Assembly (NCBI GenBank): GCA_026003895.1
Contig: BPIC01000006.1
Coordinates: 229,495-293,494, forward strand
Origin: Dehalococcoidia bacterium
GTDB lineage: Bacteria; Chloroflexota; Dehalococcoidia; SpSt-223
Length of the DNA: 64,000 nucleotides
Reading direction: 5' to 3'
In this document: positions 9,417 through 17,747 of the stretch, one piece after another
How positions within the stretch are numbered: position 1 is the stretch's first letter
How the letters are laid out: each line of letters begins with the position of its first letter
Translations under genes and position numbers: made by a program
Notes under the pieces: generated by a model
The model's database searches: none
Told to the model about the DNA's origin: nothing
The model's input: only the letters and a program-made list of their open reading frames with translations

Positions 9417-9444
9417 ACACCCTCCTTGTTGAACGGTTCACGAG

Positions 9445-9463
9445 TCAGATATCAGATATCTGA
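9445..9463. promoter_or_regulatory. GntR operator 1 (perfect 19-bp palindrome)
   Basis: TCAGATATCAGATATCTGA is a perfect inverted repeat around a central A. It lies just downstream of a TATACT -10 hexamer (9472-9477, minus strand) and upstream of the sugar-binding-protein start. The 15-bp core AGATATCnGATATCT recurs with one mismatch at 10311-10325 in front of the GntR gene. The geometry (odd-centred 15-19 bp palindrome) is that of FCD-type GntR operators. A bound repressor would block transcription start. Confidence 0.8.
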
Positions 9464-9471
9464 GGAACTAC

Positions 9472-9500
9472 AGTATAGATCATCGGAGTACGGGATGAAA
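9472..9500 (-). promoter_or_regulatory. candidate promoter of the transport/catabolic operon
   Basis: On the minus strand TATACT (9477-9472) is a good -10 hexamer. A weak TTTCAT -35 (9500-9495) stands 17 bp upstream. The predicted start point falls at about 9465, directly at the edge of operator 1, so the layout supports repression by the neighbouring GntR protein. Confidence 0.55.
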
Positions 9501-9597
9501 GATTTTGTCTTCCGCACACCGGCCTAGGCGTAGCCCTCCAATCCCGATCACCCCGGCAAGCGCGACCGGCCGGGAACCCCATCCGCCGAGCGGGCCG

Positions 9598-10296
9598 TTA
9601 GCGCGTGAAATCCTCCGGCAGCACGCCCCGAATCCGCGCCCAGACTGGATCAAAGTGACGGCGCATCGCGTCGGTTGCCGCGCCCACGTCACCCGAGCGC
9701 AGGGCAGCGACGATCGCCCGGTGCAGCGCGACAACCCGATCGAGATCGCGCTCGAAGGGAACGACGTTGCCCTCCAAGCGGTGGTAGGTCTCCCAGAACA
9801 CCTCGATCAATCGCAGAACGATCGGGTTATTGAGCGGCGCGAACAGCCGCTGATGGAACGCTCGGTCGAGGTCCTCAAATCCGACCCCGGTCGAGGCGCG
9901 CGCGGCCATTCCGTCGACCAACGTGTCCAACTGATCAAAGTCCTCGGTCGACATCTTTGCCATCGCCATCGCGAGCAGCCCTTCTTCAAGCGCTTCGCGA
10001 ACTTGCAACACATCGCCGAGCGACTTGCCGTCGACGAACAAACTGTAGGGGAGATTGTCCAAAATTGGCGTGAACGAGAATGCTTTGACGTAGACACCGT
10101 TGCCCTGACGCGCCTCGACGATGCCAAGCGCTTCCAAGCTCTTCATCGCCTCTCGCATCGACAGTCGGCTGATCCCCAACTGCTCGGCAAGGACGCCCTC
10201 CGGCGGAAGCGGGTCGCCGGGTCGCAGGTGGTGCGTCTCGATATAGCGTTTGACCTGGGCCTGCGCCTCGCGGTACATCGGCACGCGTCTCGCCAT
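9598..10296 (-). CDS. GntR family regulator, FadR/FCD subfamily
   Basis: 232-residue repressor. It has an N-terminal winged helix (YIETHHLRPGDPLPPEGVLAEQ ... SRLSMREAMKSLEALGIVE) and a C-terminal all-helical FCD ligand domain. The FCD domain has the expected acid/His pattern (EDLDRAFHQRLF; ALHRAIVAALRSGD; AMRRHF), usually metal-bound with a carboxylate or sugar-acid effector. It sits between the two arms of the locus and is divergent from the Gfo/Idh gene. Both intergenic regions carry the same palindrome, so it very likely regulates itself, the transport operon and the dehydrogenase arm. Confidence 0.9.
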   Translation of the reverse strand: MARRVPMYREAQAQVKRYIETHHLRPGDPLPPEGVLAEQLGISRLSMREAMKSLEALGIVEARQGNGVYVKAFSFTPILDNLPYSLFVDGKSLGDVLQVREALEEGLLAMAMAKMSTEDFDQLDTLVDGMAARASTGVGFEDLDRAFHQRLFAPLNNPIVLRLIEVFWETYHRLEGNVVPFERDLDRVVALHRAIVAALRSGDVGAATDAMRRHFDPVWARIRGVLPEDFTR

Positions 10297-10308
10297 CGCA
10301 CACCCCAG

Positions 10309-10327
10309 TCAGATATCTGATGTCTTC
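10309..10327. promoter_or_regulatory. GntR operator 2
   Basis: TCAGATATCTGATGTCTTC matches operator 1 in its core: AGATATC-T-GATGTCT, one mismatch from a perfect 15-bp palindrome. It also contains the perfect 12-bp palindrome TCAGATATCTGA at 10309-10320, also present in operator 1 at 9452-9463. It lies between the GntR gene (start 10296) and the divergent Gfo/Idh gene (start 10381). It would allow autoregulation and control of the rightward arm. Confidence 0.8.
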
Positions 10328-10340
10328 GACGTTAATGTCG

Positions 10341-10349
10341 TAGTATAAC
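10341..10349. promoter_or_regulatory. overlapping divergent -10 region
   Basis: TAGTATAAC reads TATAAC (plus strand, towards the Gfo/Idh gene) and TATACT (minus strand, towards the GntR gene). The -35 elements are weak. Operator 2 overlaps the -35 side of the plus promoter and the initiation side of the minus promoter, so one bound dimer could control both directions. Confidence 0.5.
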
Positions 10350-10380
10350 GCTCATCCTCGACGGTCTGGCGGAGGTTCGC

Positions 10381-11406
10381 GTGGAGCCGGTTCGATTCGC
10401 AATCGTCTCTCCCGCACGGTGGGGGCGCTTGCTCCTCGACGCGGCGCGCGAGACGCCAATGCTCTCCTTCGCTGGAGTCGCGTCCGGAACCCGGTCGAAC
10501 GCGGACGCGGTCGCCCACGACTATGGCGGCCGCGTCTATCCGAGCTACGAGGCGCTGCTGGCTGATCCCACCATCGAGGCCATCCTTCTGCCGACGCCGC
10601 ATCACCTTCACTATCCGCAGGCGATGGCCGCCTTTGCCGCCGGCAAACATGTCTTCGTCGAGAAGCCGATCGCGGTCACCATCGCTGAGGCGGAAACAAT
10701 GCAGCAGGAAAGCGAGCGCCGGGGCTTGGTATTGGCCGTCGATCACCCGGGCCGACGCACGGGCGGCGCACGCCTCGCCAAGCGGCTGATCGACGAGGGC
10801 CGGCTCGGCGCAATCGTCTCGGCGGTCGCCATTCACGGCGCACCGCTTGAGCCCCGCAGCAACGAAGACTGGAAGTTTTCGGCGGAGGTCGTCCCGGGCG
10901 GACCGCTCGATCAACTCGGCCCGCACTATGCCGATCTGATGCACTACCTCCTCGGGCCAATTCGCAACGTGAGCAGTTACGTGCGCGACGACGTGACCCC
11001 ATTTTCCGCGCCCGATGCCGCCATCGCCAGCTTTCGGTTCGCCAGTGGCGTGATCGGCGTGTACGTCACCCATCAGGTCGCCGGCTACGTTAGCTCGCTG
11101 ACGATCTTCGGCGTCGCCGGCGCTCTTCGGATCGAGCGCTTTGGCCAAGAACTGTTCTGGCAGGATCGCACGCCAACCCAAGCTGCCCAAGCCGGAGAGG
11201 GTGGCTGGCGGCCAATCCCGGTTGCGGGGCCCGCGCCGTCCACCACCGCGTTGACTGAAGCGCTCGATGAATTTGCCCGCTGCATTCGCACGGGAGCTCG
11301 CGCGGAGGTCGGAGCGGCCGAAGGGATCGCAGCCTTGCGCGTGATGCGGGCTGCGCTCGACTCTGCTCAGATCGGCCGCGTTATTGAGCTGGCGGTGGAG
11401 CAGTGA
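10381..11406 (+). CDS. Gfo/Idh/MocA family oxidoreductase
   Basis: NAD(P)-dependent sugar or inositol-type dehydrogenase of 341 residues. An N-terminal Rossmann fold (IVSPARWGRLLLDAARETPM; GVASGTRSNADAVAHDYGG) contains the family hallmark VEKPIAVTIAEAE near residue 97. The C-terminal half is the alpha/beta substrate domain (GPHYADLMHYLLGPI supplies the usual catalytic-region His). The start is GTG at 10381 with GGAGG nearby. It is the first gene of the rightward arm, under operator 2. It probably oxidises a hydroxyl of the imported sugar-like compound. Confidence 0.88.
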   Translation: MEPVRFAIVSPARWGRLLLDAARETPMLSFAGVASGTRSNADAVAHDYGGRVYPSYEALLADPTIEAILLPTPHHLHYPQAMAAFAAGKHVFVEKPIAVTIAEAETMQQESERRGLVLAVDHPGRRTGGARLAKRLIDEGRLGAIVSAVAIHGAPLEPRSNEDWKFSAEVVPGGPLDQLGPHYADLMHYLLGPIRNVSSYVRDDVTPFSAPDAAIASFRFASGVIGVYVTHQVAGYVSSLTIFGVAGALRIERFGQELFWQDRTPTQAAQAGEGGWRPIPVAGPAPSTTALTEALDEFARCIRTGARAEVGAAEGIAALRVMRAALDSAQIGRVIELAVEQ

Positions 11407-11714
11407 CGATGTGCCGCAGGATCAACCCGTGCAGCTCTCGAGGGGCCAGTGGCGTCGAGATCGCCACTGCGCCGGACCGCCCAGGCGGAGCGTGCCCATC
11501 GCCAGCCAGCGCCGGCATCCTCGGCTCGGCACGTGGACGGCATACCACGCACACCGCTGCCCCGCCGATCCGGCCACCTTGGATTGCCAATCACGAGGGA
11601 ACTCGGCAGGCCCGTCCGCCGCGCGACGGCCGAGGGCTGTCCATCGACGGATCTCGGGCTTGGCTGGCGACTTTCCGCATAACGGCCACCGCCGGGCGGG
11701 GCTAGGAGCACGCC
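11407..11714. other. 308-bp intergenic region containing a hairpin
   Basis: No convincing gene: reading frames on both strands are Pro/Arg/Ala-rich without recognisable motifs. A perfect 8-bp stem with a 7-nt loop (CAGTGGCG-TCGAGAT-CGCCACTG) lies at 11447-11469, 41 nt after the Gfo/Idh stop. It has no T-tract, so it is a possible weak terminator or mRNA 3' stabiliser rather than a classical terminator. The next gene may still be in the same transcript. Confidence 0.5.
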
Positions 11715-12737
11715 ATGCCGGTCGTCTCTGCCAACGAACTCGAGCGCCTCGCAGCGGCCATTCTCCACCGGCTCGGGGCGCCGGGGGATATCGCGGGCAT
11801 CGTTGCCGAGAGCCTCGTCGAGGCCAACCTCCTTGGGCACGACTCGCACGGTGTCATCCAACTGCTGCGCTATGCCAGCAAGGTAGCGGAGGGATCGCTG
11901 CAGCCAGCGGCGCGGGCGACCGTCCGACGACGACAGGGAGCGACGGCCACCGTCGATGGCGGCTGGGGCTTCGGGCACCCGGCTGCCCATCTGGCGGTAG
12001 CGACGGCGGCACCGCTGGCAGCCGAATTCGGGATCGCCGCGGTCGTCGTGGAACGGGTCAACCACGTCGGCCGGCTCGGCGAGTACGTCGAGGCGCTCGC
12101 CGCCGCCGGGCAAATTGGAATTGCCACCGCAGCCGGCGCAGGTCGAGGAGGCAGTGTCGCTCCGTTCGGGGGCCGCGAGCGAATCTTTGGCACCAACCCG
12201 ATCGCCATCGCTGTTCCCGTGCCATCGCATCGGCCACCCCTCGTGATCGACTTCGCGACGGCCGCGATTGCCGCTGGGAAGATCGACATAGCCCTTGCCG
12301 AGGGCAAGCCACTGCCAGAAGGAGTGCTGCTCGATGCCGCAGGAGTGCCGACGACCGACCCGGCAGCATTTGCCGCGGGAGGCGCGTTGCTGCCCTTCGG
12401 CGGCCACAAAGGCTCGGGGCTTATGCTGATGATCGAGCTTGTCACCAGCGTCCTCGCCGGCTTCGCGCCGGCCTCGTCCACCGAGTGGCAGCCTGGCAAC
12501 CCAGCCTTGCTCATTGCTCTTGCGGTCGATGCCTTCACCAGCCGCGAGCGGTTTGCGCGATTGACGGAAGAACTGCTGCACCGCGTCGAGTCTTCGGCTC
12601 CCGCCGAGGGCGTTGCCGAGGTCTTGCTCCCAGGCGCTCTGGAGGCGCGCACTCGTGCGAAACGCGAGCGCGAGGGGATTCCCGTGCCGGAACCAACATG
12701 GCGTCAACTCATCGCACTGCGGGACGGCGACCGGTGA
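11715..12737 (+). CDS. Ldh2 family (malate/L-lactate/ureidoglycolate dehydrogenase-like) oxidoreductase
   Basis: 340-residue NAD(P)-dependent enzyme of the Ldh2 fold, unrelated to Rossmann dehydrogenases. Typical motifs are LLGHDSHGVIQLLRY (catalytic His region), NHVGRLGEYVE, and FGTNPIAIAVP (nucleotide site). LPFGGHKGSGLMLMIE lies near residue 230. Members reduce or oxidise 2-oxo/2-hydroxy acids such as malate, 2,3-diketo-L-gulonate and ureidoglycolate. It overlaps the next gene by GTGA. Two successive 2-hydroxyacid dehydrogenases here suggest a sugar-acid substrate. Confidence 0.87.
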   Translation: MPVVSANELERLAAAILHRLGAPGDIAGIVAESLVEANLLGHDSHGVIQLLRYASKVAEGSLQPAARATVRRRQGATATVDGGWGFGHPAAHLAVATAAPLAAEFGIAAVVVERVNHVGRLGEYVEALAAAGQIGIATAAGAGRGGSVAPFGGRERIFGTNPIAIAVPVPSHRPPLVIDFATAAIAAGKIDIALAEGKPLPEGVLLDAAGVPTTDPAAFAAGGALLPFGGHKGSGLMLMIELVTSVLAGFAPASSTEWQPGNPALLIALAVDAFTSRERFARLTEELLHRVESSAPAEGVAEVLLPGALEARTRAKREREGIPVPEPTWRQLIALRDGDR

Positions 12738-13705
12738 GATTTCGGGTGTGGGTGGACGTCGCGCCGCATCCCGCGACCTACCCGGTGCTGGACGGGCAGG
12801 CCGACCTGATCGGGCCGCTGGTCGACCGGTCGGAGGACCCGCTTCACGACATCGAGCGGGCCGATGCTGTGCTGGCCAGTGGGCGGTTTCCAGGGACGGC
12901 AGCCACCTTCGACCGCGCCAGCCGTCTGCGAGCGGTGGCGCGCTTTGGCGCCGGCTATGAGACGATCGATCTCGAAGCTGCGACAGCGCGGGGAATCTGC
13001 GTCATGAACACGCCGGACGCCCCGACGATCGCCACCGCCGAGTTCACCATCATGCTGATGATCGCGGTCATGCGCCGCCTGCTGCCGGGCATTCGCGCCC
13101 TCGAGGCAGGTGGATGGCCACCGCTCGGTGATGTCCTCGGTCACGACCTCTCCGGCAAGACGCTTGGAATCATCGGCCTCGGTCGGATCGGCAGCCGAGT
13201 TGCTCGGCTGGCGACCGCGTTTGACATGAAGGTCGTCGCCGTTGACCCCTTCGTGACGGCAGAGCGGGCCACGGCCGCCGGCGCAACCCTGCTTCCAGCG
13301 CTCGATCAGTTGTTGGGCATCGCCGACATCGTTTCCTTGCACGTTCCAGCGAGCGCGGCGACGCATCACTTGCTCGACCGTGCGGCCATCGCCCGTCTCA
13401 AGCCGAGCGCCGTCGTGATCAACGTCGCGCGCGGAACCGTCGTCGACGAGGTCGCACTCGCCGAAGCGCTCCGCGCTGGGCGGATAGCCGGCGCTGCGAT
13501 CGACGTTTGGAACCCCGAACCACCAGCGCCCAACCATCCGCTCTTGGGACTTCCGAATGTCGTCGCAACGCCACATCAGGCGGGGCTCTCGAACGAAGGG
13601 CGGGAACGCAGTAATACGGAGGCCGCGCGGCAGGCGCTGATGGTCCTGCGCGGCGAGCGGCCACCGCACTTGCTCAATCCGGAAGTTTGGGATCGCCGGC
13701 GCTAG
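12734..13705 (+). CDS. D-isomer-specific 2-hydroxyacid dehydrogenase
   Basis: 323-residue NAD-dependent dehydrogenase of the PGDH/glyoxylate-reductase family. The NAD-binding motif GLGRIG follows GKTLGIIG. The catalytic Arg is in INVARGTVVDE, the Glu in NPEPPAP and the His in TPHQAG. The GTG at 12734 overlaps the preceding TGA. The same frame is open back to 11384, but that upstream part is antisense-like noise over the Ldh2 gene. It likely acts on a 2-keto or 2-hydroxy acid intermediate of the locus. Confidence 0.88.
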   Translation: MRFRVWVDVAPHPATYPVLDGQADLIGPLVDRSEDPLHDIERADAVLASGRFPGTAATFDRASRLRAVARFGAGYETIDLEAATARGICVMNTPDAPTIATAEFTIMLMIAVMRRLLPGIRALEAGGWPPLGDVLGHDLSGKTLGIIGLGRIGSRVARLATAFDMKVVAVDPFVTAERATAAGATLLPALDQLLGIADIVSLHVPASAATHHLLDRAAIARLKPSAVVINVARGTVVDEVALAEALRAGRIAGAAIDVWNPEPPAPNHPLLGLPNVVATPHQAGLSNEGRERSNTEAARQALMVLRGERPPHLLNPEVWDRRR

Positions 13706-13722
13706 CCGGGTCGGAGGCACGC

Positions 13723-14817
<1,095 letters not shown>

Positions 14818-14893
14818 ACGGTGGTGGTCGGCGCCAGCCTCAGGCGCCACCGAGGTCTCGCTGCCGGTCGGATGCCGGACAGCCAGCCGCTGG

Positions 14894-14967
14894 TGGGCGG
14901 TGAGGGGCTCGAACCCCCGGCCTTCTGGGTGTAAACCAGACGCTCTGACCGACTGAGCTAACCGCCC
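14894..14967 (-). tRNA. tRNA-Val (anticodon TAC)
   Basis: The minus strand folds as a full cloverleaf. Acceptor stem GGGCGGT pairs with ACCGCCC, the D arm is GCTC...GAGC, the anticodon arm is TCTGG-TTTACAC-CCAGA with anticodon TAC, and the T arm contains TTCGAGC. A genomically encoded CCA follows at 14893-14891. It is isolated between the ABC ATPase and the response regulator. Confidence 0.95.
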
Positions 14968-15025
14968 GACCTCCCAATAATAGGGCACGCGGGCGCACAC
15001 CACCTCGACGCTGGCCGACGTGCCC

Positions 15026-15403
15026 TCAGCTTCCCGAGAGCGCATCGTCGCACGCCCGCTCGACCGTCGACACCAGCTCGTCGATCTCGAATGGCTTGTG
15101 CAGCCAAGCTGACGCTCCCACCTGCTGCGCTTTGTCTGGGGCACGGGCGTCGGCAGTGAGAAGGATGATCGGAATGGCGACAGCAGGCTTGCGGCCAGCG
15201 AGGGATTCGGCAAACTGATAACCGTTCATCCTCGGCATCATCAGGTCGAGCAGGATGACGTTTGGCTCTTCGCGATCGAGCAGATCTAATCCGTCCACAC
15301 CGTCAGCAGCCGTCAGAACGCGATAGCCCTCGAGCTCCAGCACGTCTCGGATGGTCTGCCGCAAGGACGCGTCGTCTTCGACAAGGAGAACAGTACACTC
15401 CAC
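15026..15403 (-). CDS. response regulator, receiver domain only
   Basis: Single CheY-like receiver of about 125 residues. TVLLVEDDASLRQ carries the acidic pair, ILLDLMMPRMNGYQF carries the phosphoacceptor Asp, LLTADARAPDKA carries the Thr, and LHKPFEIDEL carries the Lys. There is no output domain, so it acts through protein contacts. The GTG at 15403 lies just after the stop of the histidine kinase gene; ATG 15421 would overlap it by 14 nt. It is most likely phosphorylated by that kinase. Confidence 0.88.
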   Translation of the reverse strand: MECTVLLVEDDASLRQTIRDVLELEGYRVLTAADGVDGLDLLDREEPNVILLDLMMPRMNGYQFAESLAGRKPAVAIPIILLTADARAPDKAQQVGASAWLHKPFEIDELVSTVERACDDALSGS

Positions 15404-15407
15404 GAGC

Positions 15408-17090
15408 TTACCCCGCTGCATCGGCAGCGGGCAGCACCACGGTAACCGTGGTGCCGGCGCCTTCGACGCTTTCCACACGTAGCGTTCCGCCGTGCGCTTC
15501 GACGATGGCACGGCTCAAGTACAGGCCCAGTCCGATTCCAGGGTAGGCATCGGCCGCGGCATTCGAGCCACGAAAAAACGGCGTACCGAGGTGCGGCAGG
15601 TCCTGCTCCGGAATGCCGATGCCGGAGTCGCGGACGCGCAGCACCGCGCCGCCGGCATCACGCACGATCTGCAATGTCACCTGCTGGCCGGCCGGCGAAT
15701 ATTTCCGGGCATTCGAGAGCAGATTGTCCACCACCTGCTGCAGGCGCTGGCGGTCGCCATTCACCCAGACCGGCGTCGGCGGCACGAGAGTCTCCAGCGG
15801 CGGATTGGGCCGATCGCTCCGTTCCGCTTGGCGGGCGGCTTCGGCGGCCAGCTCGCGAATATCGAGTCGCTCCAGATTGAGGCGGAGCGCCCCCTCCTGC
15901 ACCCGCGCGGTGTCAATCAGGTCCATGCCGAATGCCGTCAACCGGTCGGTCTCGCGCAGAATAATCTCGACCCATTGCGCGATTCGGTCGGGCGCGATCC
16001 CCTCGGGCCGCCTGCTCGCGCGTTGCAGGAGCTCGGCGCTAGCCCGGATTGCCGCAAGCGGCGTTCGCATTTCATGGGAGGCGGCCGCGAGCAAGTGCTC
16101 TTTGATGCGAGCCGCCTGGCGTTGTTCGGTCACGTCGTGGAAAATGAGAATGGCCCCGCTCAGCCGGCCATGGTCCCCGCGAATGGGGCCAGCGTTGAGG
16201 ACGACCTCACGATACCCGCCCGTGCGGTGGCGTAAGCGAACATGTTCGCCGACCGCCCGCGTCCCGGCTAGCGCTCCGGCGACCGCGGCCGCCAGCCGCG
16301 GCTGGTCTTCGGGCGTGGTCAACCGGTCAAGGGACCCGCCCACCAGCTCGCCGGGTTCGACACCGAGCATTTCACGCCAGCTCGGATTAGCGTAGCTGAC
16401 CGCGCCGTCTGGACCGACGAGCGCGATCGCCTCGACCGCGCCGCGGACCACCTCCTCCCAGCGCGACTCGTTTTGGACCAGCGCCCGCCGGAGCTCCCGG
16501 ACACGGTCCATCAGATGGAGCTGTGCCGCGATGTCCGGGCTCGCCTGTTCGACGTCCGGCGCGTACTCCTTGCCGACCGCTGCTTCCGCCTCGGGCGTGC
16601 GCCGGAGATACACGGTCACCAGACACCCCGGGTCCCCGAGCGCAATCCGTTTATGGAGAACGACTTTGGCGTAGCCAAAGTTCCGCGCCGCGATTCCACC
16701 AAAGACCGAACTCGTCATGAAGCACAGCGACGGCGCACGCTGGACGAGGCGGTCAAAGGGACAACTCGTGGTCTGAACGACGACCTTGTCCGGGTCAGCG
16801 GAGACCAGTGAGAAATTGCCTCGGATCTTCTGTTTCAAGTCGACGATAACATGGGCATATTCCTCGAGCGTAAAGGGACGGTCGATTCCCCAAAACGCCT
16901 TGTATTGTTCCTCGATTGCGGCGCCCATCGATAGCCCGGTGTTCATCACGTAGGCGCCAGCGAGATCGCTGCCCAGAATGCCTTCGTTGAGATAACTCAG
17001 ACTCGTAATGAGTTGACGCATGAAGACGTCGCGATCGAGAGCGATCGGCGTATCGAAGGACGAACGAGGCCTCATGTCGTTCGTTTCCAC
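15408..17090 (-). CDS. sensor histidine kinase with N-terminal MetOD1-like sensor and PAS domains
   Basis: Soluble kinase of about 560 residues. Residues 1-200 have the pattern TTSCPFDRLV ... LCFMTSSVFGGIAARNFGYA ... GDPGCLVTVYL, which I associate with methanogen-output-type (MetOD1) sensory domains whose Cys residues may bind a cofactor. A PAS domain follows (AIALVGPDGAVSYANPSWREM), then HisKA with H in AAASHEMRTPLAAIRAS. HATPase_c has N box DNLLSNARKYS, G1 VRDSGIGIP and G2 GIGLGLYLS. There is no transmembrane segment, so it senses a cytoplasmic signal. I chose GTG 17090, with GAGGA upstream, over TTG 17111 and ATG 17075. Confidence 0.87.
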   Translation of the reverse strand: METNDMRPRSSFDTPIALDRDVFMRQLITSLSYLNEGILGSDLAGAYVMNTGLSMGAAIEEQYKAFWGIDRPFTLEEYAHVIVDLKQKIRGNFSLVSADPDKVVVQTTSCPFDRLVQRAPSLCFMTSSVFGGIAARNFGYAKVVLHKRIALGDPGCLVTVYLRRTPEAEAAVGKEYAPDVEQASPDIAAQLHLMDRVRELRRALVQNESRWEEVVRGAVEAIALVGPDGAVSYANPSWREMLGVEPGELVGGSLDRLTTPEDQPRLAAAVAGALAGTRAVGEHVRLRHRTGGYREVVLNAGPIRGDHGRLSGAILIFHDVTEQRQAARIKEHLLAAASHEMRTPLAAIRASAELLQRASRRPEGIAPDRIAQWVEIILRETDRLTAFGMDLIDTARVQEGALRLNLERLDIRELAAEAARQAERSDRPNPPLETLVPPTPVWVNGDRQRLQQVVDNLLSNARKYSPAGQQVTLQIVRDAGGAVLRVRDSGIGIPEQDLPHLGTPFFRGSNAAADAYPGIGLGLYLSRAIVEAHGGTLRVESVEGAGTTVTVVLPAADAAG

Positions 17091-17201
17091 TGCGATCCTC
17101 GCTTTGTGCAATTCGAAAAACGAACGTCTCCGATGATTGGCGGTCCAGCGCCCTCCTACTGTACCAAATCGGCAGCAGCGAGGCCGCGATTGAGAGAAGA
17201 G

Positions 17202-17600
17202 TCATGAACGTTTCGGGAATTGAAGCTCGCGCCGCAGCACCGATTTCTTGCTTTGCCCGAGTTCTTCAAGGTCAAACGGCTTGCTGCCGTCGGCGACGGC
17301 GTTCAGCCGCCCCGATTCCTCGATTACCTTGGGGCTGGCAGAAAGGACCGGCACTGGCACGTCGGCCGTATCGGGTCCAGTCGGTTGGTGATCTCGAAAT
17401 CGGCGGTCATCCCACACCGGCGTCATCACGTTCACGACCATGCGAGAAATCCCCATCTTTCCAGTAGGTCGAGGGCCGGGGCGCCATGGCGCCCGGCCCG
17501 AATCTGATAGCCTTCGTCTTCGAGCACGTCGGCACGCAAGAATGAAGCAGACCGTCGGTTCGTCGTCGAGCACGAGGATACGGCGCTTGCCTGCCACCAT
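17202..17600 (-). pseudogene. decayed response-regulator receiver
   Basis: RRILVLDDEPTVCFIL starts a receiver in one frame; ADVLEDEGYQIRAGRHGAP continues it in a second frame; VVNVMTPVWDDRRF ... PVPVLSASPKV ... DGSKPFDLEELG finishes it in another. At least two indels are needed. The phosphoacceptor position reads Asn (VVNVMTP instead of LLDVMMP). Unlike the other frameshifted genes here, several lesions plus a lost active-site residue argue for genuine decay. It lies between two histidine kinase genes. Confidence 0.65.
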
Positions 17601-17747
17601 GCCTCCGGGCAAATCGAGCAGAGCGGCGTGGCCGCGGCGAACCGCGGTGTGGCCGGGTGCCGCACGGTTTCGCGGCCGCGGCGGCCGGGCATTGTGCGCT
17701 GCTGCTATCCTAGAAAGCGCACCCCGCGGCCAGAGAGGGAGACGCCT

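Noticed and set aside
11381-11590. 69-codon minus-strand frame in the 11.4-11.7 kb gap
   Set aside because: No ribosome-binding site, domain or conservation that I can see; retained only as an unproven possibility in the gap note.
11367-12707. 446-codon minus-strand frame over Ldh2
   Set aside because: Antisense shadow, Arg/Gly-rich, no motif.
11384-12733. Long plus-strand frame upstream of the D-2-hydroxyacid dehydrogenase
   Set aside because: It is open for 450 codons but covers the Ldh2 gene in another frame and lacks motifs; only the part from GTG 12734 is conserved.
14818-14893. GGCGCC-flanked hairpin before the tRNA as an ABC operon terminator
   Set aside because: The stem depends on self-complementary GGCGCC with bulges and has no T-tract, so support is too weak.
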